In this document: positions 14,522 to 22,230 of the stretch, one piece after another | Layout of the letters: every line of letters begins with the position of its first letter | How positions within the stretch are numbered: the first letter of the stretch is position 1 | Source: Treponema sp. UBA6988 | GTDB taxonomy: Bacteria > Spirochaetota > Spirochaetia > Treponematales > Treponemataceae | DNA: 24,142 nucleotides | NCBI GenBank assembly: GCA_002448445.1 | Contig: DJYC01000049.1 | Coordinates: forward strand, 1-24,142 | Direction of reading: 5' to 3' | Translations under genes and position numbers: made by a program | Notes under the pieces: model-generated | Told to the model about the DNA's origin: nothing | What the model saw: only the letters and a program-made list of their open reading frames with translations | Databases searched by the model: none

Positions 14522-14599
14522 TTAGTCGCCCCCGATTATTTCGTGTTCAACACCTTTACCTTCGTTTAATTTCTTTACGGCTTGGCGTAAATGCCTCAT
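14522..14599 (-). pseudogene. Remnant of a RelB/DinJ-type antitoxin C-terminus
   Basis: A 25-codon frame reads MRHLRQAVKKLNEGKGVEHE and ends IIGGD. Its pattern (Asn-Met-x-x-Leu-Arg-x-x-(x)-x-x-Leu-x-x-Gly-Lys-x-x-x-His-(E/D)-Ile-Ile) resembles the C-terminal toxin-wrapping helix of RelB/DinJ antitoxins. The frame stays open upstream for about 18 more codons (…KKSGGN before the Met) but meets a stop with no N-terminal DNA-binding part. No toxin gene follows; a stop comes within ten codons and then the rny terminator. A decayed toxin-antitoxin pair fits, but the match is short. Confidence 0.35.
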
Positions 14600-14691
14600 A
14601 TTTCCGCCACTTTTCTTGAATATCAAAAACAAAACCCGCGTTATACAATAACGTTATTTTTTACCTGTTCCACGAAAAATAGTTTCAACTT

Positions 14692-15342
14692 TCACTTTCT
14701 CTTGTATATTACTCCAGAATATTTTTCTTCATTATACTTATACTTGGCAAGATCTTGATTCCGCCTTGCATACAAAACTTCTTGGACACACCATATTTTT
14801 TCTATTTTTATACAGTCGCGCTCTTGGGGAGACTCATCAAAAATATAAAGAATTCCGTCGCTATCTATCTGCCAGCTTTTAATGGAGGGAGCTAAAGGGC
14901 CTCCAATTTTGCCGAATGTGCAAGTAGCATATCTTTTCCCATCGGGACCAATTATAAAGAAAAATGATTCAACACTGTCGCTTTCTTCTGAAGAATTTTC
15001 TGAATTCATTAATTCAAAAGTGTGGTTGGAAACTTCATCTTCTTTCCATGGAAATGTGTTGATTCCAATTTCCAAAGCCTGGCGTCTTATTGCCCGCTTC
15101 ATCACAAAGTTGCCCAAGAAAAATACCGCAGGAAGCAGGATGAATATTGCGCCAGAAAAAAGTACGATTGCAACTTTTTTCTTTTTAAGAATGCTTCTTA
15201 CAAGGAAAAAGCAGGAAAGGGCAGCAAGAATAATATAAGGAATTAGCAACTGTAAGATTGCAGCTTTTCCTATATAAATGCTTGTAGGCCCGTCTGCCCC
15301 ACCGATTATTGCGATTTGCGCAGCTTGTATAAGATCTTTCAT
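14692..15342 (-). CDS. Membrane protein with OadB-like GGADGPT motif
   Basis: This 216-residue protein opens with AQIAIIGGADGPTSIYIGK (about 8-26), two membrane helices (about 29-51 and 57-79) and a 135-residue soluble C-terminal part rich in charged and aromatic residues. IIGGADGPTSI is a hallmark of the beta subunit of sodium-pumping decarboxylases (OadB, GcdB, MmdB), where it belongs to the ion path, but the rest of that subunit is absent. A decarboxylase function is therefore not supported. The start overlaps the stop of the upstream gene as ATGA and has AGGAG seven bases before it. It is the last gene of the four-gene unit. Function unknown. Confidence 0.7.
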   Translation of the reverse strand: MKDLIQAAQIAIIGGADGPTSIYIGKAAILQLLIPYIILAALSCFFLVRSILKKKKVAIVLFSGAIFILLPAVFFLGNFVMKRAIRRQALEIGINTFPWKEDEVSNHTFELMNSENSSEESDSVESFFFIIGPDGKRYATCTFGKIGGPLAPSIKSWQIDSDGILYIFDESPQERDCIKIEKIWCVQEVLYARRNQDLAKYKYNEEKYSGVIYKRK

Positions 15343-16640
15343 TTTTCTACTCCTAATTTAGAAAATTCCCTAAGTTTTCTGGCAGCATTTTGCGTTATAA
15401 GCCGGTTTCCGTCAAGATACTTTTCTACATTTTCCAAGCCAAACTTTTCAATTTCCACAACTTCATCCGTGTTGTCAAAAAAGAGTTTTCCATTGTATTG
15501 CCCATAAAAATCTGCAATTGTATAATCGTTTTGGAATGTATTAAATCTGACCGTGAACTTTTCGCGAATCAAACCAAGTTCAATGTACTGCTCATAGCCA
15601 CCACCAGTTTTTCCGCCGCCACTTTTCCTAATTCCTATTTTTGCCGCCGCAATTGCACCTGCGTCATATTCAGCAAAATAAGTCTTAACACCGTCTTTTG
15701 TAAGATGTGCAGAATCAAAAGCCGATGCGGAAAATGAAAAAAAGAGGAAGGCAAGAAGAGCAAAAATTGCAATGTTGGCAGCTATGTGCAGCTTCTTAAA
15801 CAAAAGCGATTTTAAAACGAAAATCCGTATACAAACAAAAAACAAAATCAATGCAGGCAAAATCAAATAATTACCGTTGTAATAATAACCCAAAATTTCT
15901 TTGTGGTGCTCAAGAAAGGCATAGTGGAGATAATCCATAATCATTGAATAGACAATCATCACGGCAAAAACTGCAATTATGTTCAGCACACCGACTTTTC
16001 GTTTTGTCTTAGACTTTTCCATTTTCATTCCACCCTGCCCTTTTGCTTCTCTTACTTCTGTTTTAGACAAGCTAATTTCTTTTCCAAAAGTGAATCCCCA
16101 TTTTTCATAATGCATTTTCCATTCAGCACAAAACGCTTTAAAGCCTTCTATATCGACCGCATCATAGTTAGAAACATCGCGTGGCAAAGAGGAATCATAA
16201 AATGCTTTTACTTTATTGGAAAAGGCAAAGACTTCCGCTTTATATTCCTCAAAAGGAAGGCAGACCGTTTGACCAGAATCAGAAATCAAGCGGACAAAAT
16301 CGCCTTCGTGTTTTACAGTCCAGTCAAGCCCATTGGGACAGCCCCAGATTTCGCATAGCTCACCGTAATCATCTTCCGCTTCTGGTTTTGACTCCAAACT
16401 GGAAATTGCAAACATGGAATGGCCACAGCAGGGTACAAGCTGAATTTCTGACTCCGGAATATGATTGCGGCTAAGCGTTTTAAGCAGATATAAGGCACTT
16501 GCACTCACCGTTCCGTAATCTTCAGATTGATATGAGCCGATTTGAACCCGCACATGTCCGTGCAGACACAAGTCGTCTGTATTTGCATCATCACTATCAA
16601 TCCAATAAAAACTATCCACATCAATTTTAAATTCACTCAT
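15339..16640 (-). CDS. Soluble domain fused to three-helix membrane protein, unknown function
   Basis: The protein has 433 residues. The first 175 form a soluble domain with distinctive motifs DLCLHGHV (23-30), PCCGHSM (70-76) and WGCPNGLDWTV (99-109). Their Cys and His could bind metal, and they resemble a domain I associate with uncharacterised proteins of Clostridia, possibly immunity-like. A Lys-rich linker (200-215), three helices (about 215-236, 255-278, 286-308) and a 120-residue C-terminal domain follow. It begins 25 bp after the SH3b gene and has no clear ribosome-binding site, so coupling is likely. It overlaps the next gene by 4 bp. No function is assigned. Confidence 0.7.
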   Translation of the reverse strand: MSEFKIDVDSFYWIDSDDANTDDLCLHGHVRVQIGSYQSEDYGTVSASALYLLKTLSRNHIPESEIQLVPCCGHSMFAISSLESKPEAEDDYGELCEIWGCPNGLDWTVKHEGDFVRLISDSGQTVCLPFEEYKAEVFAFSNKVKAFYDSSLPRDVSNYDAVDIEGFKAFCAEWKMHYEKWGFTFGKEISLSKTEVREAKGQGGMKMEKSKTKRKVGVLNIIAVFAVMIVYSMIMDYLHYAFLEHHKEILGYYYNGNYLILPALILFFVCIRIFVLKSLLFKKLHIAANIAIFALLAFLFFSFSASAFDSAHLTKDGVKTYFAEYDAGAIAAAKIGIRKSGGGKTGGGYEQYIELGLIREKFTVRFNTFQNDYTIADFYGQYNGKLFFDNTDEVVEIEKFGLENVEKYLDGNRLITQNAARKLREFSKLGVEK

Positions 16641-16665
16641 AAATTTCTAAAGACACCAAGACTCT

Positions 16666-18270
16666 TTACTCCAGGTAGCCGCCGAAGACCCAGGCACCTG
16701 CCGCAACCCCACCGTCTATTTTGAACAGGCCTGTATGCACAGGATGAATCAGAACCCAATTGGATGTAACTCCGTCAATCGTTGCCTTGTCGCCAATTTC
16801 CATTATTTTTACAAGAGTGCCTGCGTCAAGAATTCCCATTTTTTCGGCAGACAGGCTTGGCCTACGGCGCATTTTTAAGTGGCAAACTGTATTTGCGTAC
16901 TGCTTTAGGGTAAAGCCCTGGCTTTTTCCCTGGGGCTCTCCTCTTTTGCTTCCCTTGCTTGTAAAGCTATATGGATTGTTCTGCTGCATATAAATAAGCT
17001 GGATATTTTCTGTAACATTGCCACATTCCACCTGATAGATATAAACAACTGCTCCGTCGCGGGTAAAGTAGTGGTAGCCAAAACCGTCAGGGCCGCCATC
17101 GGTACTCAAATATTCATAGCTAAAGGCTTTGCGCAAGTTTGCATGTCCATCCTTTAGTTCCACCGTGTAAAGCACATGGGTAATTGCTCCACCACCCTGC
17201 CCCCCGCTGAACAAGTATTCCTGAAGAAAGAGCACTGGATTTTTCATGTTCAGAGGATGCTGCAAAGAAAGCCAGCCGCTTGTATCATGGTTTATTTTAT
17301 AGCATTTGCCCTGTGCGTCGTACAAAAGGGATTCAATAACTTTCCAGCCGCCCCTCAGCCCCGCTATTTCATAAGTCAGATAACCGTCAAGTGCTTCATC
17401 AACTTTGGATTTTGAAAAGCCGTATTCAGCAAAAGTTATGCCCTTCAATGCCCTCTGCGAATAAAGTGTGTATTTGCCACCATTGCCGTCGCTTACGGAA
17501 GAAGCATCAGATTTACTTATGATGTCAATTCCGCGCACATCTCCCTCAATGATATAGCCTGTTTTTTCCTCCTTATACTCAAAGCTATATATAGGAAAAA
17601 GAGTGCCGTCTTTAATTCCATATTCACCATGATGCACAATTTGAATTTCCGTGCCAGCAGGAATTATTCCAATTACACTAACAAGACTAGCCGCAAGGGG
17701 AGGCATATAATACATGCAGTCACGGATTGTTATGGCCTCACCCCTTTTGGGAAGGCTTCCAGAATTATCACCTTGGCAAAGGTTTCCAAGGCAGCATGTG
17801 TAGCTTACATCTTTTTGACTGCGCACCTTCTCCCAGTCGCCTTCATTCCTAAGATAGACCGTACCGCGTTCAGAGGGAAAATATGGAGAGTAGAAAAAAC
17901 GTTTCTTGCTGCGCTTAAGGTAGGACTTTATGAATTCACCTGCATTGCCCAGGTTCTGTTCATTCTTGCTAAGGTAGCCGCCAAAGACCCAGCCGTTTTT
18001 ATCGTGGTAGGATTCCTCGCTTTCGTCACCAAAAGCAACTTTTACCCAGGGGGCTGTAATTCCGTCAATAGTAACAAGCTCACCCTTTTTTGCAACAAGC
18101 ACGTATTCACCAAAAGAAAGGGTGTCTATTTTCTTTGCGCTCAAGGACGGTTCGCTTCTTACGCGGAGTCCGTCGCTTGCAGTAACATACATAACCTCGT
18201 ATTCATCTTGTGAAAATACAAGGGCACAAGATGCACAAAGCAAAATTAATGCTGCAATTATTTTTTTCAT
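16666..18270 (-). CDS. Secreted protein with SH3b domains at both ends
   Basis: The protein has 534 residues with a signal peptide (MKKIIAALILLCASCALVFS, cleavage near 20-21). A bacterial SH3 (SH3b) domain lies at about 25-100 (GLRVRSEPSLSAKKIDTLSFG) and ends in GWVFGGYLS. A second SH3b at about 455-534 (MRRRPSLSAEKMGILDAGT) ends in AWVFGGYLE. The central 350 residues have no recognised fold but hold another short SH3-like piece (SLVSVIGIIPAGTEIQIV). SH3b domains commonly bind peptidoglycan or peptides, so a periplasmic or envelope role is likely. It is preceded by AAGGAGAG six bases from the ATG and follows the DUF4153 gene by 15 bp. Confidence 0.8.
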   Translation of the reverse strand: MKKIIAALILLCASCALVFSQDEYEVMYVTASDGLRVRSEPSLSAKKIDTLSFGEYVLVAKKGELVTIDGITAPWVKVAFGDESEESYHDKNGWVFGGYLSKNEQNLGNAGEFIKSYLKRSKKRFFYSPYFPSERGTVYLRNEGDWEKVRSQKDVSYTCCLGNLCQGDNSGSLPKRGEAITIRDCMYYMPPLAASLVSVIGIIPAGTEIQIVHHGEYGIKDGTLFPIYSFEYKEEKTGYIIEGDVRGIDIISKSDASSVSDGNGGKYTLYSQRALKGITFAEYGFSKSKVDEALDGYLTYEIAGLRGGWKVIESLLYDAQGKCYKINHDTSGWLSLQHPLNMKNPVLFLQEYLFSGGQGGGAITHVLYTVELKDGHANLRKAFSYEYLSTDGGPDGFGYHYFTRDGAVVYIYQVECGNVTENIQLIYMQQNNPYSFTSKGSKRGEPQGKSQGFTLKQYANTVCHLKMRRRPSLSAEKMGILDAGTLVKIMEIGDKATIDGVTSNWVLIHPVHTGLFKIDGGVAAGAWVFGGYLE

Positions 18271-18285
18271 TTTAACTCTCCTTTT

Positions 18286-19959
18286 TTACCTGCACGCATA
18301 GCCTATGAGTTTGTAGCGGTAATACCACCTTTCTTCGGAATACTTTTCTTTTTTTAGATTCATTTCGCGGATGATTAGGGTAAAGCCGTCTTTTTTTATG
18401 ACAAGCGGCTCCAAGCTGTCTACCTTTCCTTCATATTTTCTTTCAGTGTTCAAAAGTGGAAGAAGTTCACTTCCAAGTTTAATTATATAATGGTCTCCAA
18501 AGCTTACGGTTGGCTTCCAGTCTTTTTCATCATACACATAGTCTGACTCTTCTGTCTTAAAGTAAAAAAGTTCAGAAAAGCCCTGAATGTTTACGCTCAA
18601 TTCATCAGGAACATCAAGCGCATAGTAGCAGGCTCCTTGGGAAAAGTTCTCGTCATAACCATCATAGACAGCAAAGCCGAATATTTCGCGGAATTCTTTT
18701 TCGTATCTTACAAAGCCCAACTTTTTCTTTTCTGGATCATTCAGTTCAGAAAAGGCGCTCCTGATTGTTTTTTTGTCATCTAGAGAAAGGAAATTTTCTT
18801 TGGAAGACGGAATAACCTTGCCATCTTTAAAGAGGTTGTATTTTTTTAGCGTAGAGACAATTCTATTGTACTGGTTACGGGAAGCGGAATCTATTATGTT
18901 TAGCGGAGTGACGGATGCAAAAATGCAGATGGCTGCAAAAAGCGGAAAAATTGCCTGCATGTATTTTCCCTTTTGAATAAGCGGAAGAATGCAAAAGACC
19001 ACGCTAAAAATAATATAGTAAAGGCTTGCGCAACGGGCCGGCGTAAAACCGTAGGCATGTATGCGTATTGCAAAGGCAAGCATCTGGACCGCAATCAAAA
19101 CTAGGAGGAAAATTGCGGCATATTTATAGAAGAAAGATGTAAGTTTGTTTTTGTAGGGCGCAAGTGAAAGGTAGAAAAAGAGGAAGAAAAGGCTTGCCCC
19201 TGAAACAAATGGATTTATTTTACCGGAAGGAAGGGTTAGCGTTACAAGGCTTTTTATAAGATAGGCATAAAGGACAAGGAGAAGGATGCAGTAGAGAGAA
19301 AAAAGCACATAAAGCACAATGACCTTAAATGATTTTGGAATGACAATGTTGCTGTCTTTTTTGGTGGCATAGGAAATAAAGATGCAGGGAAGGAAAAAGA
19401 AGAATGCCGTGCACCAGATGATTGAATACAGCTCGCCAATGCAATTGCAGATTAGCTGGTCGAATGCAAAAAAGATTACGCTAAAACCCGCCCCGATGCA
19501 GACTGCTATGGTTGAAGAAATCATTAGCGAAAGTATGGCGTTTGCAACAACCTTTTCCTTGCTTTGCGAAAAGTAAAACATATAAACGCAAAGGACAAAG
19601 AGTGCAAGGAATGTTCCAAAGTAAACAAGATAAAATCTTGGAGAGTCATGGGAAGAAAAAATATAGCCGGGGAAAAATGCCAATATGACGCAGACTGCTT
19701 GAGAGGCTATGAAGATGTATTTTTTGCTGCTGAACTTTGCAAAAAGAACTTCCTCTAAAAGGCGGGTAAAGACAGAAAGAGCGAATGCCCAGAAGGCACT
19801 TTTTGCAAGGGCAAAATATGCACTTTTTGATACCCACCCACAGTTTACAAGATCGTTTGTAAAAAGCATTACAGTGGCAAAGGCACTTAGCACAAAGGCT
19901 GCCGGAAAACGCAGCAGGGTGGGTTTTATTGTATTCCATAAAGACGAAAAAAATTTCAT
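18286..19959 (-). CDS. DUF4153-family polytopic membrane protein
   Basis: The protein has 557 residues, of which about 1-360 contain roughly eleven hydrophobic helices and 365-557 are soluble. The segment PSGKINPFVSGASLFFLFFY, followed by AFAIRIHAYGFTPARCASLYYI, matches the DUF4153 pattern (NPF...SG, IRI..YG.T..R). The family has no proven biochemical role. It begins the four-gene unit with the SH3b protein and the two membrane proteins, suggesting an envelope function. A TTGCCA - 17 bp - TACAAT promoter ends five bases before the ATG, so the mRNA should be leaderless; AAGG near the ATG is too close to act as a normal Shine-Dalgarno. Confidence 0.8.
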   Translation of the reverse strand: MKFFSSLWNTIKPTLLRFPAAFVLSAFATVMLFTNDLVNCGWVSKSAYFALAKSAFWAFALSVFTRLLEEVLFAKFSSKKYIFIASQAVCVILAFFPGYIFSSHDSPRFYLVYFGTFLALFVLCVYMFYFSQSKEKVVANAILSLMISSTIAVCIGAGFSVIFFAFDQLICNCIGELYSIIWCTAFFFFLPCIFISYATKKDSNIVIPKSFKVIVLYVLFSLYCILLLVLYAYLIKSLVTLTLPSGKINPFVSGASLFFLFFYLSLAPYKNKLTSFFYKYAAIFLLVLIAVQMLAFAIRIHAYGFTPARCASLYYIIFSVVFCILPLIQKGKYMQAIFPLFAAICIFASVTPLNIIDSASRNQYNRIVSTLKKYNLFKDGKVIPSSKENFLSLDDKKTIRSAFSELNDPEKKKLGFVRYEKEFREIFGFAVYDGYDENFSQGACYYALDVPDELSVNIQGFSELFYFKTEESDYVYDEKDWKPTVSFGDHYIIKLGSELLPLLNTERKYEGKVDSLEPLVIKKDGFTLIIREMNLKKEKYSEERWYYRYKLIGYACR

Positions 19960-19964
19960 GCCTT

Positions 19965-19993
19965 ATTGTAGCAGATTGCAGATTCTATGGCAA
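19965..19993 (-). promoter_or_regulatory. Promoter of the DUF4153-SH3b operon, leaderless
   Basis: TTGCCA (19993-19988) and TACAAT (19970-19965) are separated by 17 bp on the minus strand. The -35 lies in the last codons of the preceding ASKHA-protein gene. Five bases separate the -10 from the ATG at 19959. Confidence 0.65.
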
Positions 19994-21394
19994 ATCGGGA
20001 AAGTTGAGTGCGCTTATGTAACGGGACTGGAAGCCTTGGTCTTCTGCAAGGTTTATGTTTCTTGCCTTTCTTGCAAGGGCAAGTGCCTTTTGCCTAAGAC
20101 CGGCATCAAACAAAAGCATGCAGGCTCCGCTAAGGGCAGCGTTACCAGCATGGACAAGGTTATTTTCAAGGACGGGGGGAATCATTCCGGTAACAGCGGC
20201 ATCGTGGGCATTTAGCTTGGTACCAAAGCCCCCAGCAAGGTAAAGGGTTGAATTGTCCTGTAAATCCAGCACCGAAAGACCAGCCTTTTGCACAAGGGCT
20301 TCTATTCCGCTAAGGACAGCCGCCTTTGCAAGCTGAAAATTCCTTATGTCCTTTTGGCAGAGGCTTACCCCCTTGCAAAGAGAAACAGAGTCTGTTCCAC
20401 GAAGAAGGGTTCCATTCTGGTTTATAATGCCTTTTTTATAGAAGAGAGCTATTGCGCTTAAAAGTCCTGTACCGCAGATGCCCTTTGCATTCCCGCCGCC
20501 AATTACGCTGCACAAAAACTTTAATTTGCCACGAGCCTTACCGCCAGTTTTTTCTTCTTGAACAAGGCTTACCTTTGCAACGGCACCTTCACAGGCATTC
20601 ATTCCCTGCCTTATGCCGTAGCCTTCAAAAGCAGGCCCAGCTGCAGAAGAAGTGCAAAAAAGATTTCCCTTGGGATCAAGGAGTGCCATCTCGCAGTTGG
20701 TTCCAACGTCTGCAAGTATTTTTGCAGCCCCAGTGCCATCTAAAAAACCGCATGCCATCATTGCAGAAATTGTATCTCCTCCAATAAAGGCACTTTGCGC
20801 GGGTGTAAAATAAACAGGACAGTCTGCTCTTAAAAATGAAGAGTTGCCAAAAAAGTCTGACGCGGGCTTTTCTTCGCCAAAAAGATAGTCTGCCTTAAAG
20901 GGAAAAGCGGAAAGGCCTTTTACGCTAAGACCTGCTGCAAAACTCTGCATGGCTGTGTTACCGGTAATCACAAGACGCTCAAGGTGAGGCCGGCCACAGC
21001 GTTGGGAAGTAAACAAAAATGAAACTTCGCCCAAGAGTTTTTTTACGGCTTTTTCTATCTGAAAAAGGGTTGCTTCCCTTATTTTTTTATAGCCATCTGC
21101 TTCCGTAGCAAAGGAAATGCGGGCAATAACGTCGCTGCCAAATTTCTGCTGAAAGTTTGCTTCTTTATATTCAGCAAGCAGTTCTGCGTTGCAAAGTCTG
21201 TAGGCCCTGGCGGCTACGGTGGTAGTCCCTATGTCCATGGCAATGCCGGTGTAGAAAGGTGGCAATGAGGGGTCGGCATTTAGCGGGGCAGAAATTCCTT
21301 CCGTGCTGATGATAAGATTCTTGTCTGCCCTAAAGGTCCCGTCGCCAGGGCAGAGACCGCAGTGGCTGCATATTTTGCAAAGCATTCCTTCCAT
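19985..21394 (-). CDS. Short RACo/DUF4445-type ASKHA ATPase with Cys4 motif
   Basis: The predicted protein has 469 residues. From about residue 50 it is an actin-like ATPase of the DUF4445 type: AMDIGTTTVAARAYRL (phosphate-1 motif), NFQQKFGSDVIARI, VITGNTAMQSFAAGLSVKGL, QSAFIGGDTISAMMACG, LADVGTNCEMAL and the late LAGGFGTKLNAHDA. Relatives include RACo, which reactivates corrinoid iron-sulfur proteins with ATP. The usual N-terminal 2Fe-2S ferredoxin domain is missing; instead there is CKICSHCGLCPG (Cys 6, 9, 12, 15), which could bind an iron-sulfur cluster or zinc. The ATG at 21394 is chosen because a TGCTATAAT box lies six bases before it; a longer frame to 21463 lacks a start signal and conserved sequence. 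No corrinoid methyltransferase is nearby, so the partner is unknown. Confidence 0.8.
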   Translation of the reverse strand: MEGMLCKICSHCGLCPGDGTFRADKNLIISTEGISAPLNADPSLPPFYTGIAMDIGTTTVAARAYRLCNAELLAEYKEANFQQKFGSDVIARISFATEADGYKKIREATLFQIEKAVKKLLGEVSFLFTSQRCGRPHLERLVITGNTAMQSFAAGLSVKGLSAFPFKADYLFGEEKPASDFFGNSSFLRADCPVYFTPAQSAFIGGDTISAMMACGFLDGTGAAKILADVGTNCEMALLDPKGNLFCTSSAAGPAFEGYGIRQGMNACEGAVAKVSLVQEEKTGGKARGKLKFLCSVIGGGNAKGICGTGLLSAIALFYKKGIINQNGTLLRGTDSVSLCKGVSLCQKDIRNFQLAKAAVLSGIEALVQKAGLSVLDLQDNSTLYLAGGFGTKLNAHDAAVTGMIPPVLENNLVHAGNAALSGACMLLFDAGLRQKALALARKARNINLAEDQGFQSRYISALNFPDLP

Positions 21395-21400
21395 GGAAAA

Positions 21401-21409
21401 ATTATAGCA
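21401..21409 (-). promoter_or_regulatory. Extended -10 promoter of the ASKHA-protein gene
   Basis: TGCTATAAT (21409-21401) is a consensus extended -10 box; no good -35 is seen. It lies six bases before the ATG at 21394, so the transcript would start at the ATG. Confidence 0.5.
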
Positions 21410-21471
21410 TAAAGAGGCAGGCGAAAACAGGGGTTTACAGAGAGTTGTAGAAGGTAAGTGCAATCCTAAAT

Positions 21472-21636
21472 CAACGCACCCCGCAGCAAGCTACGGGGTA
21501 TGAGTTCCTCATAAAACGAATCCCCCTGTATCAAAACATCCTTACGCGAACCAACGAGGTGTGCGTTGTTCTTAAAAGGTATTGCAGTCAGGGTTGAATA
21601 CCCTTATTCCGCCCCAAGGGGCGGGGTATTCAACCC
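21472..21636. mobile_element. Compact multi-hairpin element, possibly an IS200/IS605-derived remnant
   Basis: CAACGCAC (21472-21479) pairs with GTGCGTTG (21561-21568), enclosing an ACCCCG...CGGGGT hairpin. Some 20 bp later comes GGGTTGAATACCC (21591-21603), which pairs with GGGTATTCAACCC (21624-21636); a perfect CCGCCCC/GGGGCGG hairpin lies in between, so the outer and inner stems share a G. Both hairpins are followed by CGGGGTAT. Two subterminal hairpins without a gene would suit a non-autonomous IS200/IS605-type element, but a structured RNA is equally possible. Strand of function is unknown. Confidence 0.4.
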
Positions 21637-21849
21637 TTCCGCGCGAATAAAACTTAGAAACGATTAATCTAAATATGGAAGCACTTCCACACATTATTTT
21701 ATTACATTGCATTACATGTTGCCGCACTTACCTTCTGCAACTGCGTAAAAGAGTACAGCAGCCCATGTCTAGCCCCTAAAAACCCCAATTTTGCATAAAA
21801 AAAAATTTATTGGTGATGTTTTACTTTTCGTTTGATGTTAGCTATGAAA
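21637..21849. other. Gene-free AT-rich spacer
   Basis: No coding frame with start signals is seen. It holds a small TGGAAG/CTTCCA hairpin near 21675 and a CCCCTAAAAACCCC block (21775-21788) like that at the left end of the window. Confidence 0.5.
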
Positions 21850-22065
21850 GCAAATAAAGCCTAGCCCCGATTGGAAGGGCGGCGCAGCCGGCCACCGCAA
21901 CGAAGTGAGGAGGCTGGAGCGAAAGCGGAACCCTGGAAAGCGGGTAGAAATTGCATCCGTGCAATTTCTACCCACAAGTTTCCTTCGGAAACTTGCCCCA
22001 TTTTTATTGCAAACACCCGACGCGCCGTCCATGGCGCTATCGGTTTGCGAATGGGTAGAAATTGC
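21850..22065 (+). repeat. Dispersed repeat copy followed by stacked hairpins
   Basis: GCAAATAAAGCCTAG and CCCCGATTGGAAGGG (21865-21879) lead to GGAGCGAAAGCGGA and CCCTGGAAAGCGGG (21931-21944). A perfect 14-bp stem (21942-21955 with 21960-21973, loop TCCG) and a 9-bp stem (21975-21983 with 21987-21995) follow at once. The arm sequence GGGTAGAAATTGC appears a third time at 22053-22065. No gene is visible up to the promoter at 22205. Confidence 0.7.
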
Positions 22066-22204
22066 GCGGAGTCTGACCGGACACGGAGTGCCGGGCACAG
22101 TAAAAGTGGGAATGCGCTCCAGAAAAGTAAAAGAAAAGTCACTTGTATGTTTATCTTTTGCACTAAAAAATTAAAAAAAGCATGAAAATTTTTGCAAAGT
22201 GTTA

Positions 22205-22210
22205 TATAAT
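22205..22210 (+). promoter_or_regulatory. -10 box of the GGDEF-EAL gene
   Basis: A consensus TATAAT lies 20 bp before the ATG, with only a poor -35 candidate upstream. The short leader carries AAGGAG three bases before the ATG at 22231. Confidence 0.45.
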
Positions 22211-22230
22211 GTAAGCTAGTTAAGGAGACA

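Noticed and set aside
21472..22065. CRISPR array
   Set aside because: Hairpins and repeated 13-mers are present but there is no regular repeat-spacer pattern and no cas gene.
21861..22163. Several 60-100-codon frames around 21838-22185
   Set aside because: They consist of repeat and hairpin sequence read in different frames; no start signals and no protein features.
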